64,000 bases of DNA from Nepenthes gracilis. Taxonomy: Eukaryota > Streptophyta > Magnoliopsida > Caryophyllales > Nepenthaceae. This document shows positions 44,053 through 55,127 of the stretch, one piece after another. The number at the start of each line of letters is the position of its first letter. Position 1 is the stretch's first letter. The notes under the pieces were generated by a model. That model searched no databases, was not told the origin of the DNA, and worked only from the letters and a program-made list of their open reading frames with translations. Made by a program: the position numbers and the translations under genes. The stretch covers positions 13,240,626 through 13,304,625 of the forward strand of contig BSYO01000002.1 in NCBI GenBank assembly GCA_033239525.1. Direction: 5' to 3'.

Positions 44053-45313
44053 TGATGGGTACACCAAAAATGGGCTGGCCAAGGAGAAGTCAACGGAAGC
44101 CCGGGAAGGCGATCAACGTTCCCGACGGCCCACTAAGGACATAGGCCCGTAAATCTGAAAGGCGGGGCGGTCAACGCGTTGGCGTTGACCGTCCCAGCGC
44201 CAACTAGCTAAAAACGGTCAACTCGGCGTTGGCCGGTTTGTCGGGCCTCGAGAGGCTTTGCAACAAATGATGGGCTGTTCCATTATGGCCCACGGCCCAT
44301 CGAGATGGTCGCCACCGCTCTCCACGACGGCGGCGACACACCGACGACAGTCAACTCGACGTTGACCGTCCGCTCTTATGTAATCGGGCCCTAAAATTGG
44401 CCCTTCTACAGAAATGGGCCTGACTCGCTTCAGGCCCATAGTCCAAATGAAGGCTACCAATGCGCACGTTCAGCCCAGCCCAAGAGTTCTAGGGCACAGA
44501 CCCACGATGGAGAAGGGCAACGGGAACCTGCAACGCATTTAATGCGGTTGCCGGAGACACGCAATAGAGGCGAAAAGGCTAGCCACCAGGGGCATGGCTG
44601 GCACAACACCAACGCCACCTGCTTCCGTCTGCAGGTGGCCAACCACTCCCTGCAGAGGGAGGAGCCAAGCATGGCAAACGACACTCAGAAGCGTGCCGGT
44701 CACGGCAACTGGGCAGCCGGCGTGACCAGCAGTCCACGACAGTGACCAGCGGTGCGGTGGCCCAAACAACGACCACCTTGGTGCCCAAGGATCTAGCATG
44801 GTGAGGTGTATAAGAACCCTCACGTCCCACAGAGAAAAGGGAGCTTTCGGAGATCTTCCCAAGCATCTTACACTCTTCACTTCTCTTTCAAGAACTAAAA
44901 AGACAAACTGCATTGGTCTGCTTCCCTTTGAGTAAACTCCCAGAACTGCACGAGCTCTGGTCCCCAGCAGCGAAGTTCCCTAGCACGATCGAACTTCAAG
45001 GCAACGAACGGGTCGCTACACACGTTCTCTGCCTTCCCACCATCCAGATACGAGGAAGGACTCGCTCCTTACTGACATCTGGAACTAAACACTCTTCTCT
45101 CTTCTCTCATTGCTCTTTCTATCTTTCAGTTCCTTCCATTGAAGGCACATTCGACGAAAGGCGTCGGAGTATTTTCGGTGGGATTAATTCCCGCCATGAA
45201 CGCTGACCTCTTGTTTGCTTTAGTGGTGTGCAGGGTTCGCACTCGGTGAACGAAGCCGGATTAGCTCCTCGAAGAATCCGAATTCGTTCGAAGTCGGATC
45301 CAGGTACGCATCA
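44053..45313 (+). repeat. 3' LTR of element 4
   Basis: Pairs with 33642-34900. Starts TGATGGGTACACC and ends ACGCATCA. TATA-like TATAAG at 44819-44824. Three GGTCAAC...GTTGACC pairs are kept in U3. Confidence 0.95.
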
Positions 45314-45318
45314 ATAAT

Positions 45319-46640
45319 ATATAACATTTTCAACGTAGAAAATTCTTTTCAATTAAGGAAAAAAATTAGATGTCAAACTCTACACAAATCATTATAATAA
45401 TAGTACTGATTACAAATAACCCCCTCCGAAATTCTTTCACTGCAATATTGAATGAAGAATGGTTAATTACAAATCTCTTAACACATCTAATAACTCACAA
45501 AAGAAAGTACAACGAGAATAAGAGTAACCAAACGAATTACGTTCTAGAAATTTACTCTAAAATAATATACTCGACCTTGACAAAGAATATAACTTAAATT
45601 AAATTTCAATGGAATACCAAATATCTTTCTCTTCTTTCATTTTCTCTTCTCCCTTTGTACGGCACTCATTGTATGAGAAATGATTTCGGATACTTTAAAA
45701 TCACGTCAGGTAAAATTTTTTATTAGGAACGGTGTTTGAGTGCCCATTAGGCACACATCACGCGCAATCCGATTAGAATTGACCCACGAGCGCCCCTCTG
45801 GCGCTCCTTAGGCGGCCCCAATCTGACGAATGCACGAATGTACGCCTTCTGGGTGCTCTCGAACACACCTCCACTAGAATCGGCGTACATGCGTGAATTA
45901 GGCTCCTATCGTGCATCATTCTACTGACTTTCGACCAATTCTTTGTTGACCATTGTATAAATATCGCGTGATCCTTTAACATCTTTTACTTCTTGGACGA
46001 CTATCGACAGACTTTTGGTTGATTCTCATATGAATATTGCGCGTTCTTTTGATAACTATCCATTTATTGTGGCATTTATAAGAGAGTTATCAAAAATCCG
46101 ACATCATTTTGTTTGTGTTTTGATGTGTTGGGAGAGTTAATTTTACCTCATTGTATGTATATTTTAAACCTAAAATTTGGTGTATGTATTAGTTTTCATG
46201 ACATCTCAAATTTTTCTTAAATAAATTATATTATATATTACAGTAAATATGAATTGGTATGTTAGTTGGTATATCTTGGAGATACTTTTTGGTGGATTTA
46301 GGATATAAATATTTTGAGTAGAAAAAATGATTAATTTAAGAACTATTTGGTGATAATTTAATATTATAAAATAATATCTTGATTTTTTTGAAATGACTAA
46401 ATTATTGATATTAAATTAAAATACCAGTTGATCAAATAAATAAGGACTTTTAATATGTAACAACTGGGTATAGTTGTAGAATTAGTATCAATTAAGATTA
46501 AGGATAATCATCCCATAATTAGAATTAATTAAGTGAATTTGAATTTTTAAGGAGGACCAAATCCTAACTCAAAATTCTTCAAATGAAAGTCTAATTTTGA
46601 TTTATTTGAACAATTATTAAATAACCGACTTGGAGTCAAA
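45319..46640. other. AT-rich spacer with an old promoter-like block
   Basis: No gene is supported. A GC-richer stretch (45730-45960) ends in a TATA-like GTATAAATATCGCG (about 45954-45967), which looks like the U3 of an old LTR, but no partner is seen. The rest is degenerate AT-rich sequence. Confidence 0.5.
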
Positions 46641-46644
46641 GATA

Positions 46645-47100
46645 TCGTAGATATTGGGAAATTGATGGTAGTCGTCATTGTTGCTGCAAAATAGATACTT
46701 ACCCAAAAAAAAAAAAAAAAAAGGGTTGCTGCAAAATAAAAGTGGCAATCATCTCGGCGGTCACAGCCGCAATTAGATAATTAGACATGTAATTGACTAA
46801 TCAAAAGGCTCCAAATGAGCGGCTTAAACTAGTTGTGTGTAAATTCTGATGGCCTAAAACAACGTGGACCGTAGATTTTTGAAAACAATATGGACCGTAG
46901 ATATTGGGGAATTGGTGGTAGTCGTCATGGTTGCTGCAAAATACAAGTGGCAGCCATCGCGGCAGCCAGTCATAGCCGCAATTAGACAATCAAACATGTA
47001 ATTGACTAATTAAAAGGTTCCAAATACGTCAAAAGCAGCTTAAGCTAGTTGTGTTTAAATTTTGAAGGCCGAAAACACGATGTACCATAGATTTTTGAAA
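46645..47100. repeat. Tandem duplication of ~240 bp
   Basis: Copy 1 (about 46645-46885) and copy 2 (about 46890-47100) share AGATATTGGGAAATTGATGG-type starts, GTAGTCGTCATnGTTGCTGC, AGCCGCAATTAGA and CATGTAATTGACTAAT. Copy 1 carries a LINE-tail insertion (46694-46724) that copy 2 lacks. Confidence 0.8.
46680..46738 (+). mobile_element. Tail-only LINE insertion with 14-bp TSD
   Basis: GTTGCTGCAAAATA occurs at 46680-46693 and 46725-46738. Between them lie only GATACTTACCC, an A-run and GG (31 bp). TACTTACC plus poly(A) is the end of the LINEs seen elsewhere in the window. The empty site is visible in the second copy of the tandem duplication (about 46930). Confidence 0.85.
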
Positions 47101-47109
47101 ACAAAACTC

Positions 47110-47474
47110 ACCCAATGAGAAAAGCTCAAAATTGAGTGAAAATACGTGTTAATTTGCACGTAATTTTTTTTATTAATTGACGATGTAATATTTGTCTAGC
47201 GTCTTGAGAAATCATTTATTTGTATCAAATTTTTCTCATGTGATGGAATTTAAAATATTTGAATATTTTACCAAAATTAGGGGTTTCAAAATTTTGAGAA
47301 ATTGGAGGTCAATTGATAATATTTGATTTGTGATTTATGTTCTAATAGTTGTATAGTAATGGTATGCGATGATAATGATAAATTTCATTTGTCAAATATT
47401 AATAAAAAATATAAAATTGAAAAAAAGGAATTCCGGAAGGCATGCGGCGAAGCAGGGCCATCATGTGTACTATT
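47110..47474. other. AT-rich spacer
   Basis: No gene or repeat partner is recognised. It ends at a possible LTR start (TGATGGGTT) at 47475. Confidence 0.5.
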
Positions 47475-48425
47475 TGATGGGTTCAGTAGTATCTTGGCTC
47501 AACACAATTCTAAACCGAACCGACAGTGCGTCAAAGGGCCCAGCAAGCAACGGGCTAAGGTCCAATAAGGAGTTTCATCCTGCCCAAACCAAAGCGGCAA
47601 TCAGAAAAAGGCCTAGAGAGTGAAGTGCCAAAGCGGATAAACGTTAGTGGTCTTATCGACATTACAATTTGACGAACCAATCCGAATGGCCTTCAGGCAG
47701 GCAACCAGTAGAGTTGTCAAAGCATGTGCATGTAGAGCACCACTTTAAACCACTTGACAATTGGACCAGGGGACCACTCTCTGCCTCCTCGCCACAGCAA
47801 GATGACATCTGACACAGCGGCTCCCCTCAATGGCCTAGTGGACGGTGAATCCTGGTGGGACACCTATCATCTACCTTGGCGCGAAAGTCTTCTCCGCGAA
47901 GTACTATAAACGACTTCACCCTTTAAGGGATAAGGAGGAGGCGAGGTGGAGAGAGTAACCCAGAGAAAAGCGGAGAGAGGAAGCAACGACATTCTCCTGG
48001 GATCAACTCCCAAGGAAGAGCAACTCCTAGTAGTGGGAAACTCTCTGTGAAAAAATCGCCCACAAATGAGACTCAAGAACCAAGCTCTTCCGTCCAGCAC
48101 AGTTCCTTCTCATTCAAAGTGAGCCACTTCCTATCAAGTGTATCCCTAACTAGCCACTTCTTATCGAGTGTATCCATAATGAGTTACTTACCAAGCGCAA
48201 CCTTAGTGAGGTACTGACTGTGTGCAATCAGAAAAGAGCCCAATCCTCCTTCCTCTCCAAGCCAACCCCCGTAAGGCACACCAACAGGAGTTAGTCCTCC
48301 TCTTACATCCTCCACTCACATGCAATTCTGTATCACCTTGCATCCTTCTTATATCTTTCTATTCATTGAAAAATATTTCTTATTTGAATATCAGATGATA
48401 AACTGATGAGTGAGTCATGCTAATT
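47475..48425 (+). repeat. Tat-type LTR fragment or solo LTR, plus orientation
   Basis: Starts TGATGGGTTCAG like the other Tat LTRs. It has a TATA box ACTATAAACG (47903-47911) and tandem GAGCCACTTCCTATCAAGTG-type units (48118-48215), and ends near TTTGAATATCAG. The stretch 47760-48420 matches the reverse complement of about 50260-51060, including GGTGAATCCTnGT, CACCTATCATC and CTTCTCCGC. No second LTR in the same orientation and no internal coding region follow. Confidence 0.7.
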
Positions 48426-50255
48426 CTCTAGCCTCTCGTTTGTAATTTGTAGTATGCAAGTTCTATATTAGCAACGATAGAGACTAAATCTGCTCCAATT
48501 CAACTCGTAACGGAAGATTGTGTGGCTCCCTAATCTATACCATAACCCGAGAACTGAGAATGCATTACTATTCATCATGGTTATTGTTCATCTACTTAAG
48601 GGAGCGACTGCAATGTGGTGCTGTAGTTGCATCACGTTGTTGTGAACATTTAGATGTGGAAAAAATTTAAGCTTTTGTGTATTGATCTATTATTTGAGTA
48701 TGATAAGAAATTATTTATCGGTGAAAAAAATATTTTGGTGATAATTTTGGTAATAACAAACTAATATGATTAATAAAATATTACTATTTACTAGTTGATC
48801 TAATAAATAATGATTGTGAAGAATGTTGGTGAATAAATTATGACAAATTAATTGGAGGGCAGAATAAATCTTTCCTTGTGAAATTTAGATCAAACAATGA
48901 ATTGTTCTCCCGAGTTTATTGATTGTTTATCATACCTTGTTTGATTACTTCATTTTTTTTTTTTTACTTTTTATGATGTTGATGATTCTTATTTATGTCA
49001 TATTCTGGTTATAATTATTGATGATACTAGCCCTAATCACATCATATTCTTGTTAGATTGTGTAAAGACGTTATAGGAATCTAAAAGTCTTTATGGTTAG
49101 GTCTTATATAATCAATACTATTCTACATTTTATGTATAAGATATAGAAAGATGTATAAAAACACTAAAGCAACTAAATATAAGGGCGTCGAGTATTTTAG
49201 TGTAGCCTTTATCTTTTTTTTTTTTTGGCAAGTTAGTGTATCCTTTATCATTCGATATCGACATCATTCTGATAATATTGAGAGTATACTCATGCTACAT
49301 TTTCTCTGATAAAATTTATGTGAGTTATTGGGCTCTAGATATTAGATATATTTAGAAGTGGATCTTACCATCAGAGATGGTTATAAAACAATCAAGCATC
49401 ACTCTAAGAGTGATTAAGAATCATCAATACCACTGAAGATCCTATCACAAGTGATGGTTGTAAGACGATTAGACATCACTTGAAAATAGTAGAGAGTTAT
49501 CGAAATTATAAATGATCATACCATTTGGGATGGTCATGACACGACCAGGTTATATTGTAGGGGTGATGGTGACTTGTTAAGATTATTGGCTATTGGTTCA
49601 CTGTAGAGAAAAGGCACGATCCTCGGAGATTCTTCTTATTTAGCTTATTGAAGAGAATGGTTCGGTTAGGCCAAGCGTCAATGGATTTAGGTCACCATAT
49701 TCCTATTTAGATTCTTATCATGGCACAATTTTGTTTGGTTGGGAGTAAAGAAGTCTGGATTGAAATATACTTGTCGAACATGTTGAGTAAGACAGTCGGT
49801 TCAATTAGAGGTCGACGGGTCTTGATCGTTATATTTTTATTAAATTCATTGAGTTTTGTCTTGACTGATTTGACTTTTTAAAATTGTATACTTTTAGAAC
49901 TTGAGATGTTAATTTTTGTATGATTAATTATATTCGTGTTTCTTTGATTTAGTTCCAACTATTATTATATATCTAGATTTTATTATATTTTAAAATTATG
50001 AAGTTACTTGATCGAATTTTAAATTACTTGTTGCTTCTTTTATTCTTTAATAGTAGCACAAGTTATTATGTAAGGAACGGTAAGACCAAGCAGTTGAAAA
50101 GATCTAAAGAATTTTGATATTATTTGTGATTATTTTGAGTCTAAGTACTTGTAGTTATAGTGTGTAAGATTATATTTGAGTATTATTGATGCATTATTGG
50201 TTCTTGAGTTATGGTACAGATTAGAGAGTTATTCAATCTTTCGCTGTAAGTCAAA
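48426..50255. other. AT-rich spacer
   Basis: No gene is supported. Three diverged copies of a unit of about 75-85 bp lie at 49360-49560 (GATCnTACCATnnGnGATGG with CATCACT). One tail-only LINE insertion is at 49214-49232. The remainder is long AT-rich sequence with no recognised motif. Confidence 0.5.
49197..49249 (-). mobile_element. Second tail-only LINE insertion with 17-bp TSD
   Basis: TTAGTGTAGCCTTTATC (49197-49213) and TTAGTGTATCCTTTATC (49233-49249) differ at one base. They flank only a 13-T run and GGCAAG. On the minus strand the insert reads CTTGCC plus poly(A), like the CTTACC-poly(A) end of the local LINEs. Confidence 0.75.
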
Positions 50256-50259
50256 CTGG

Positions 50260-51300
50260 AGCGGGTTTGATATCCGTCACTATTAACCTAGAACCTGTAC
50301 ACCACAAACTACAAATAAGAGGTCAGAGGATTGGTAGGATTGGCTTCTCAATTTGTTCTTTGACATTCAAGTCAGAAATCTTTCCAACGGAATAGAAAAA
50401 TGCAAGAAGGATGAAAAAGAATGCAGTGATGCACATTTACCGAGATTGAGAGAGGAGGCTTGAGCTCCGAGAGAGGAGGCTTGAGCTCCTATAGAGCGCT
50501 CTACGAGGAGCGACTTTTAGATGGAGGATTAGGCTCCGATGAGTGCACGTGATTGGTGGCTCACTAGGATTGCACTCGGTAGGGAGTGGCTCACTATGGA
50601 TGTACTCGGTAGGGAGTGGCTCACTATGGATGTAGTCGGTAGGGAGTGACTCACTGTAGATGCACTCGATAGGGAGTGACTTACTAAGGTTGCACTTGAT
50701 GAAAAGTGGCTTTCCGAGGAGGAGAAAGAGTTGTGTTGGAAAAGAGAATTTGGTTTTTCCTTGGCTCTTGAGTCTCACTCATTCGTTGCATTTTTACTCG
50801 GAGTTGCTTGATCCCTCATCTTGTGAGGGGTGATGGAGTTTATAGTGCTTTGCGGAGAAGGCTTTGGCATCAAGGCGGATGATAGGTGTTCTACTAGGAT
50901 TCACCGGTCGTTGGGACATTGACAGGAGCCACCATTTCAGATGTCATCCTGTAATGTGACATGACAGTGACATGACAGGGGCCAGGTCTCTTCTTGGAAG
51001 GCATGGTGATTCTCCATGGTTGACCGCTATCACCAATGGCTGAGACCTATAGTGCCGGCGTTTCCTGTGCTATCAGATTGCTGTCGCTGAGGTGAAGGGT
51101 TGACTTTTCCGTGGTTGGCTAAACTGCAGAAACTACTCCTTGAGGTTAGACCATTGGTCCTCCCTAGGCGTATATGCAACAGATGGGCCGGTTGAATGGT
51201 TTATGGGCTTTGCTTTGCTTTGGGCTTCGCTGGCTAATGAGCTAACTACCAAATCATCCCTTGGTGTGGTTGGATCAACCTATGTTGTGGCTGGACCCCA
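50260..51300 (-). repeat. Tat-type LTR, minus orientation, same family as 47475-48425
   Basis: The left end has ACCTGTACACCACAAACTAC followed by AAATAAGAGGTCAGAGG, close to the U5 ends of elements 1 and 2. A minus TATA box CTATAAA is at 50845-50839. A tandem array of about 30-33 bp (TAGGGAGTGGCTCACTATGG with ATGTACTCGG) spans 50540-50720. The right boundary is unclear (about 51290). Confidence 0.65.
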
Positions 51301-52907
51301 ATGCCATGGACTTGGGCCTTTTTGGTCTTTGGCATTTCAAATGATGGGACATTGCTTGCTATCACTACTCACATGCCTCTTCCCGAGATGCTTCAGTCAC
51401 TGGTTCCCAAGAGCCATGCCCCTTCCCCAGGCGCTTTGCCGCCTACTGTACGATGGTGTAGGGATTCGATGTTCTGCTTGATAAGAAATTGTCCTAGACC
51501 AAGATCTAGTGTCGATTCCTTGCCGGTAATTGGTGGATGCGTCATTTCACGCAGAGTTTACAAACGTCCGGCTGTGTCTATAAATGGAGGACTTTCTCGC
51601 TTTTTACTTCAAGATTCATATCCACATCAACTAAGTGATATGGGAGTTTGAAATTGTTTTGGGTTTTTCAGAGCCTCGGACAGGGATCGGGTGGAGTCTT
51701 GGAAGATTCGAAGAAGCACTTGGTGCTTATTGTGTCACCATTGTCCGGCTGTTCTCTTGCCGCCCAGACCCTACCCTCGCTTTTCTTAGGCTGCCACACT
51801 TGGCAGCTCGGTCGCAGTGTCCCTTCTTTCTTTCCTCCTCCGACCGGTTTTCAGGCATCTCCTCCAAGAGGGATCCCCTAGGGCATGCGTCTCCCGCGAT
51901 CCTTTCTGATTTGCGGAAGTAGCCCTGCCTCGACCTCTTCTCTGACGGGTCATCACCGGAGCTTGCTGGAGGGGTACTCGGGTGGGAAGCTTCTCTAGTG
52001 TCGGTGACGGTGTTTTGTTGCTCCTCCAAAGAATCGATTCCCATCGGCATCCCATAGCACTTGGTTTCTAGTTGGGCATGTTTCATGTTTAGGTAGGCAC
52101 AGTTTGCGTGGTGTTTGACCCGCGGCTACCCTCCCTACACGTGTTTTACCTGGACTTGTTTCCAAGCATTTGTCGTCAGTTTTTTGTTCAATGTATTTTC
52201 TTCTACTATGTACTTTAATTATTATAAGTTTTGTACTTTGTAAAAGAATTTAATGGATGGAGCCATTGAGTATTTTCTTCTCTCTTGTGTTTCTGTAATA
52301 TTGTCCTTTAATCTTTTTGTTAGTACTTTATGATTGGAGCATCTTCGTACCGTCATATGTGACCTAGCATCTATCAGTTAGTCGGGTCGCACTTTTGGCG
52401 GCTCAATTATCCGATGACTAGCGTCTCAGTTGGCTTTCCCAGACGATTGGCCGGGAGGCTAGCCGGGCATAATGTCGCCGAGCCGGCCTAGGTTGTGCAT
52501 GATCTGCTTCCTGTCCTAAGTCAAATCGTGTGACAATGGCCACATCTTTAGGCCATTGGTCTTCTGGCGAGATCATATACTGTCATAATGGCTGCTTCAA
52601 CTGACGACGCTATCACTTTTGGAATCTATGTGCAACATTTATTGCTGACGGGATGGTTCAACTGACCATCGCTGGTGCATGCAAGAATTCGATGCATCAG
52701 GTTTGTTTCGAGTGGCCATGGGAAGGGGCGTGTTGTAGCGCCTTATGACGCTAACACACGTGGCTACCATCATGAGGGCGACTTTTCGACTTCCTTATGA
52801 CGTCGTTTTCTACTTTGGGTCTTCGCTTATTTAAACGGCGAGCGCTTCATTGTTCCCACACTTTACCTTCATCTTTGATCCATTGCGAGCTTCTCTTTCT
52901 TTCACGT
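51301..52907 (-). mobile_element. Remnant 3' part of a fifth Tat element, cut by the chromodomain element
   Basis: This lies inside the minus-strand LTR, where the 3' UTR and antisense-gene promoter sit in elements 3 and 4. Positions 52740-52900 resemble those promoters: ACACACGTGGC (52753-52763), CTACCATCATGAGGGCG, a TATA-like TTATTTAAAC (52827-52836), then a CT-rich leader. The expected antisense ATG is missing because another element starts at 52908. A separate plus TATA-like CTATAAAT lies at 51578-51585. No protein is recognised. Confidence 0.45.
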
Positions 52908-53094
52908 TGTAATATCTCAAAAAAAATTTTTATCCGATTTAATTGGACTTATTTATTTTTACATAATTTGAATGTGATAAAAATTAATTAAATATTATAA
53001 ATTTTGGACGATATTTGAATTTGTTGGGCCGGCGCTCGCAGTATGCCCGAGTATCGATTTAGATTTTGAGATTTAAAAGAAAAATGGGTAAATG

Positions 53095-53172
<78 letters not shown>

Positions 53173-54891
53173 GTAAGGGGGGGAAGGGATTTAGGGAAGA
53201 GAAAAATAGAAGCAGTGAGGGAGAAAGAGAGGAGAGAGAGAGGGAGCTGCGGGTAGAGAGAGAAAGAGGGGAAAATAGGGTTTTCGCGTCCGATTTTGAG
53301 CACGAACCAATTAGAAAAGTTATAAATCGGGTCAAGGTAAGTGTCCTCATACTCGCTTTTTTCTCTCTTTCAATTTTTATTCGTTTTTTCAGATATTTTC
53401 ATTCCGATACCCACCCAAATCATGAAAAATAGGGAACCCAAGAATATTGCTTGAGGTATTTGTAATTTATTATTGATTTCACCATTCGATTTGCCTGGTT
53501 TTACTTCGCCGAATCCCTAGACCCATGCCCAGCTCGGGTTTTCCCTTTTTCTTCAAATTTTATCCTATTTGTTCCCTAATTATGAATTATCATGTTCTAA
53601 TTATACATATACTTCGGTTAGGTGTCCTATTTTTTAAAAATTGACCCTTTCGGAACGTCTGGATGCTCTAAACCAACACTGTTACTGTTCACCTGTTGCT
53701 AAATATAAATTTTGCATATTTTTATCGTAATTAATTATTGTATAAGTTATGTCTAATTGTACATGTTTAATTATAAGCTTCGAAAAGATATATTTATGTT
53801 CTGTTGTGAAGGAAAAATGGCCCGAAGCCCTCTAAAATGATAATTGTCTCTTGGTGATAAGAATTTTTAATATTTTCTATACTTAATGGTATCCATGCAT
53901 CCAAATCGAATCGTAAAAATATTTTAATTCGAAGGAAAAATAAAAAAAGTACAAGTATTCGAAGGAAAATCCACAATTGAATATGTAATCGAATTGTTTT
54001 CCCAGATGGAGATATTGTGAATAAATTTATGGTGAATTTTTCCTCAAATGAATAAGAAATCATGAAATTATGACCCTGGAATTATGTTACGGAGAGTAAT
54101 ATCCCTTGACCTGTCATTAGTATTACAGCGAAAACTTAAGAATTATCCTGGTCGTGTATTGTAGCCGATAATACTCTTGACAAGCCTTAAAATGTTACTG
54201 TAGAAGAACGAGAACTGCCTCTGACCTGTCTACATGCATTATATGAATGGCCCCTCCTCTGGGTCAATAATAAGAGCTCACGGCCTTAGATCGTGTGGAG
54301 TATTATGATCATCTCCTCATTTTTCCGTACCTTTAGTTAGTAAGGCTTACTGACCTGGATCCGCAAAGATTATTATAAATCATAAAAACTGCATAGAATT
54401 ATAATTCATATCTTCAGGTTTCTTATTATATTGCTTCCGTCCTATTTCATGTTTCATTTGAATATGCATAATATTGATTATTTGTTATGATACACTTGTT
54501 GAAATGTTAGCTAACCCTTACTTCTTCTTTCCTTCCAGATGAGTATGCACTTATACCCGATGAGTCTAAGTAAACCGTAGGCACAGGATAGGCAGCTGAT
54601 ATCGATCAAGGAGCTTTTTGGGACTTGTTGTACAATTTTGTATGGATAAAGAATTTGTATAAATTATTTTGACACTTATGGATATTAATATAGGTAATGA
54701 TGATGAGGATGTATAGTTTAATTTTTGCTGTGTATGATGGATGTAGTAACTTCAGCATGTTCTTATGGTTGTATTTGGTTACCTAGTGGCATCATGTCTC
54801 TACCGGTGTCGTACTCTGTACCCAGAGTTCTGACGGACATCCATTTTACAGACGAAAATTTGTCAGATTTTTGGTAGAATTCAGTCCGTCA
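52908..54891 (+). repeat. 5' LTR of the chromodomain element
   Basis: About 1.98 kb, from TGTAATATC to CCGTCA, four bases before the primer site. A (TAA)23 microsatellite lies at 53101-53170, within the first 270 bases. Positions 54070-54360 contain the spaced accounting-like blocks (GGTCAATAATAAGAGC, CGGCCTTAGATCGTGTGGAG) often seen in Del-type LTRs. Confidence 0.82.
53101..53170. repeat. (TAA)n microsatellite in the LTR
   Basis: About 23 perfect TAA units. The partner LTR has about 12 units plus (TA)n at the same relative place (61307-61382). Confidence 0.95.
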
Positions 54892-55127
54892 TAGTTGGTA
54901 TCACAGAAAGGGATGCCTTAGAATTGATTTGGATCTTATGTGAAAATTTAGGATAGTATAGGCTAATACTGAACAGGTGAATGTAGACATAGAGTGTTCA
55001 AGTTAGGATAGATAGTTCGAGTTACCCTAACTTGCATAACTTAACCTGGAACTTGGTTAGGACGGTGGTTTTGTTTAAATGCGTAGGTAATAATGTTGTA
55101 ATTAGAGACCGATCTTATAATTAACTC
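54892..55127 (+). promoter_or_regulatory. Primer-binding site and 5' leader of the chromodomain element
   Basis: TGGTATCACAGAAAG at 54896-54910 differs by a few bases from the classic plant initiator-tRNA primer site. The leader after it has no ORF. Confidence 0.7.

Larger units (their letters stand above)
33637..45318 (+). mobile_element. Tat-lineage Ty3/gypsy retrotransposon, element 4, best preserved (with TSD)
   Basis: An 11.7-kb element with perfect ATAAT duplications (33637-33641, 45314-45318). In order: 5' LTR 33642-34900, primer site 34902-34919, gag, pol (protease, RT, RNase H, second RNase H, integrase), anchor and hairpin array (40584-40885), an antisense gene on the minus strand (43227-41436), inverted-repeat tandem array (43580-43960), purine tract and 3' LTR 44053-45313. 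Long open frames survive, but single-base indels and a few point stops break gag and pol. Two RNase H domains and a CHHC knuckle place it in the Tat (Ogre/Retand-like) lineage. Confidence 0.95.

Noticed and set aside
33637..45318. Endogenous pararetrovirus or retrovirus with envelope
   Set aside because: The element has LTRs, TSDs and gag-PR-RT-RNase H-integrase order of Ty3/gypsy Tat. The extra gene is antisense and shows no signal peptide or membrane segment, so there is no envelope gene.
45370..45597. Small plus ORF in AT-rich spacer (also 47323-47568, 47369-47623, 53794-54063)
   Set aside because: AT-rich composition, no domain, no conserved partner in the window, and no splice or promoter context.
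52988..53350. Minus ORF with a long isoleucine (or tyrosine in another frame) run
   Set aside because: Produced by the (TAA)n microsatellite in the LTR.
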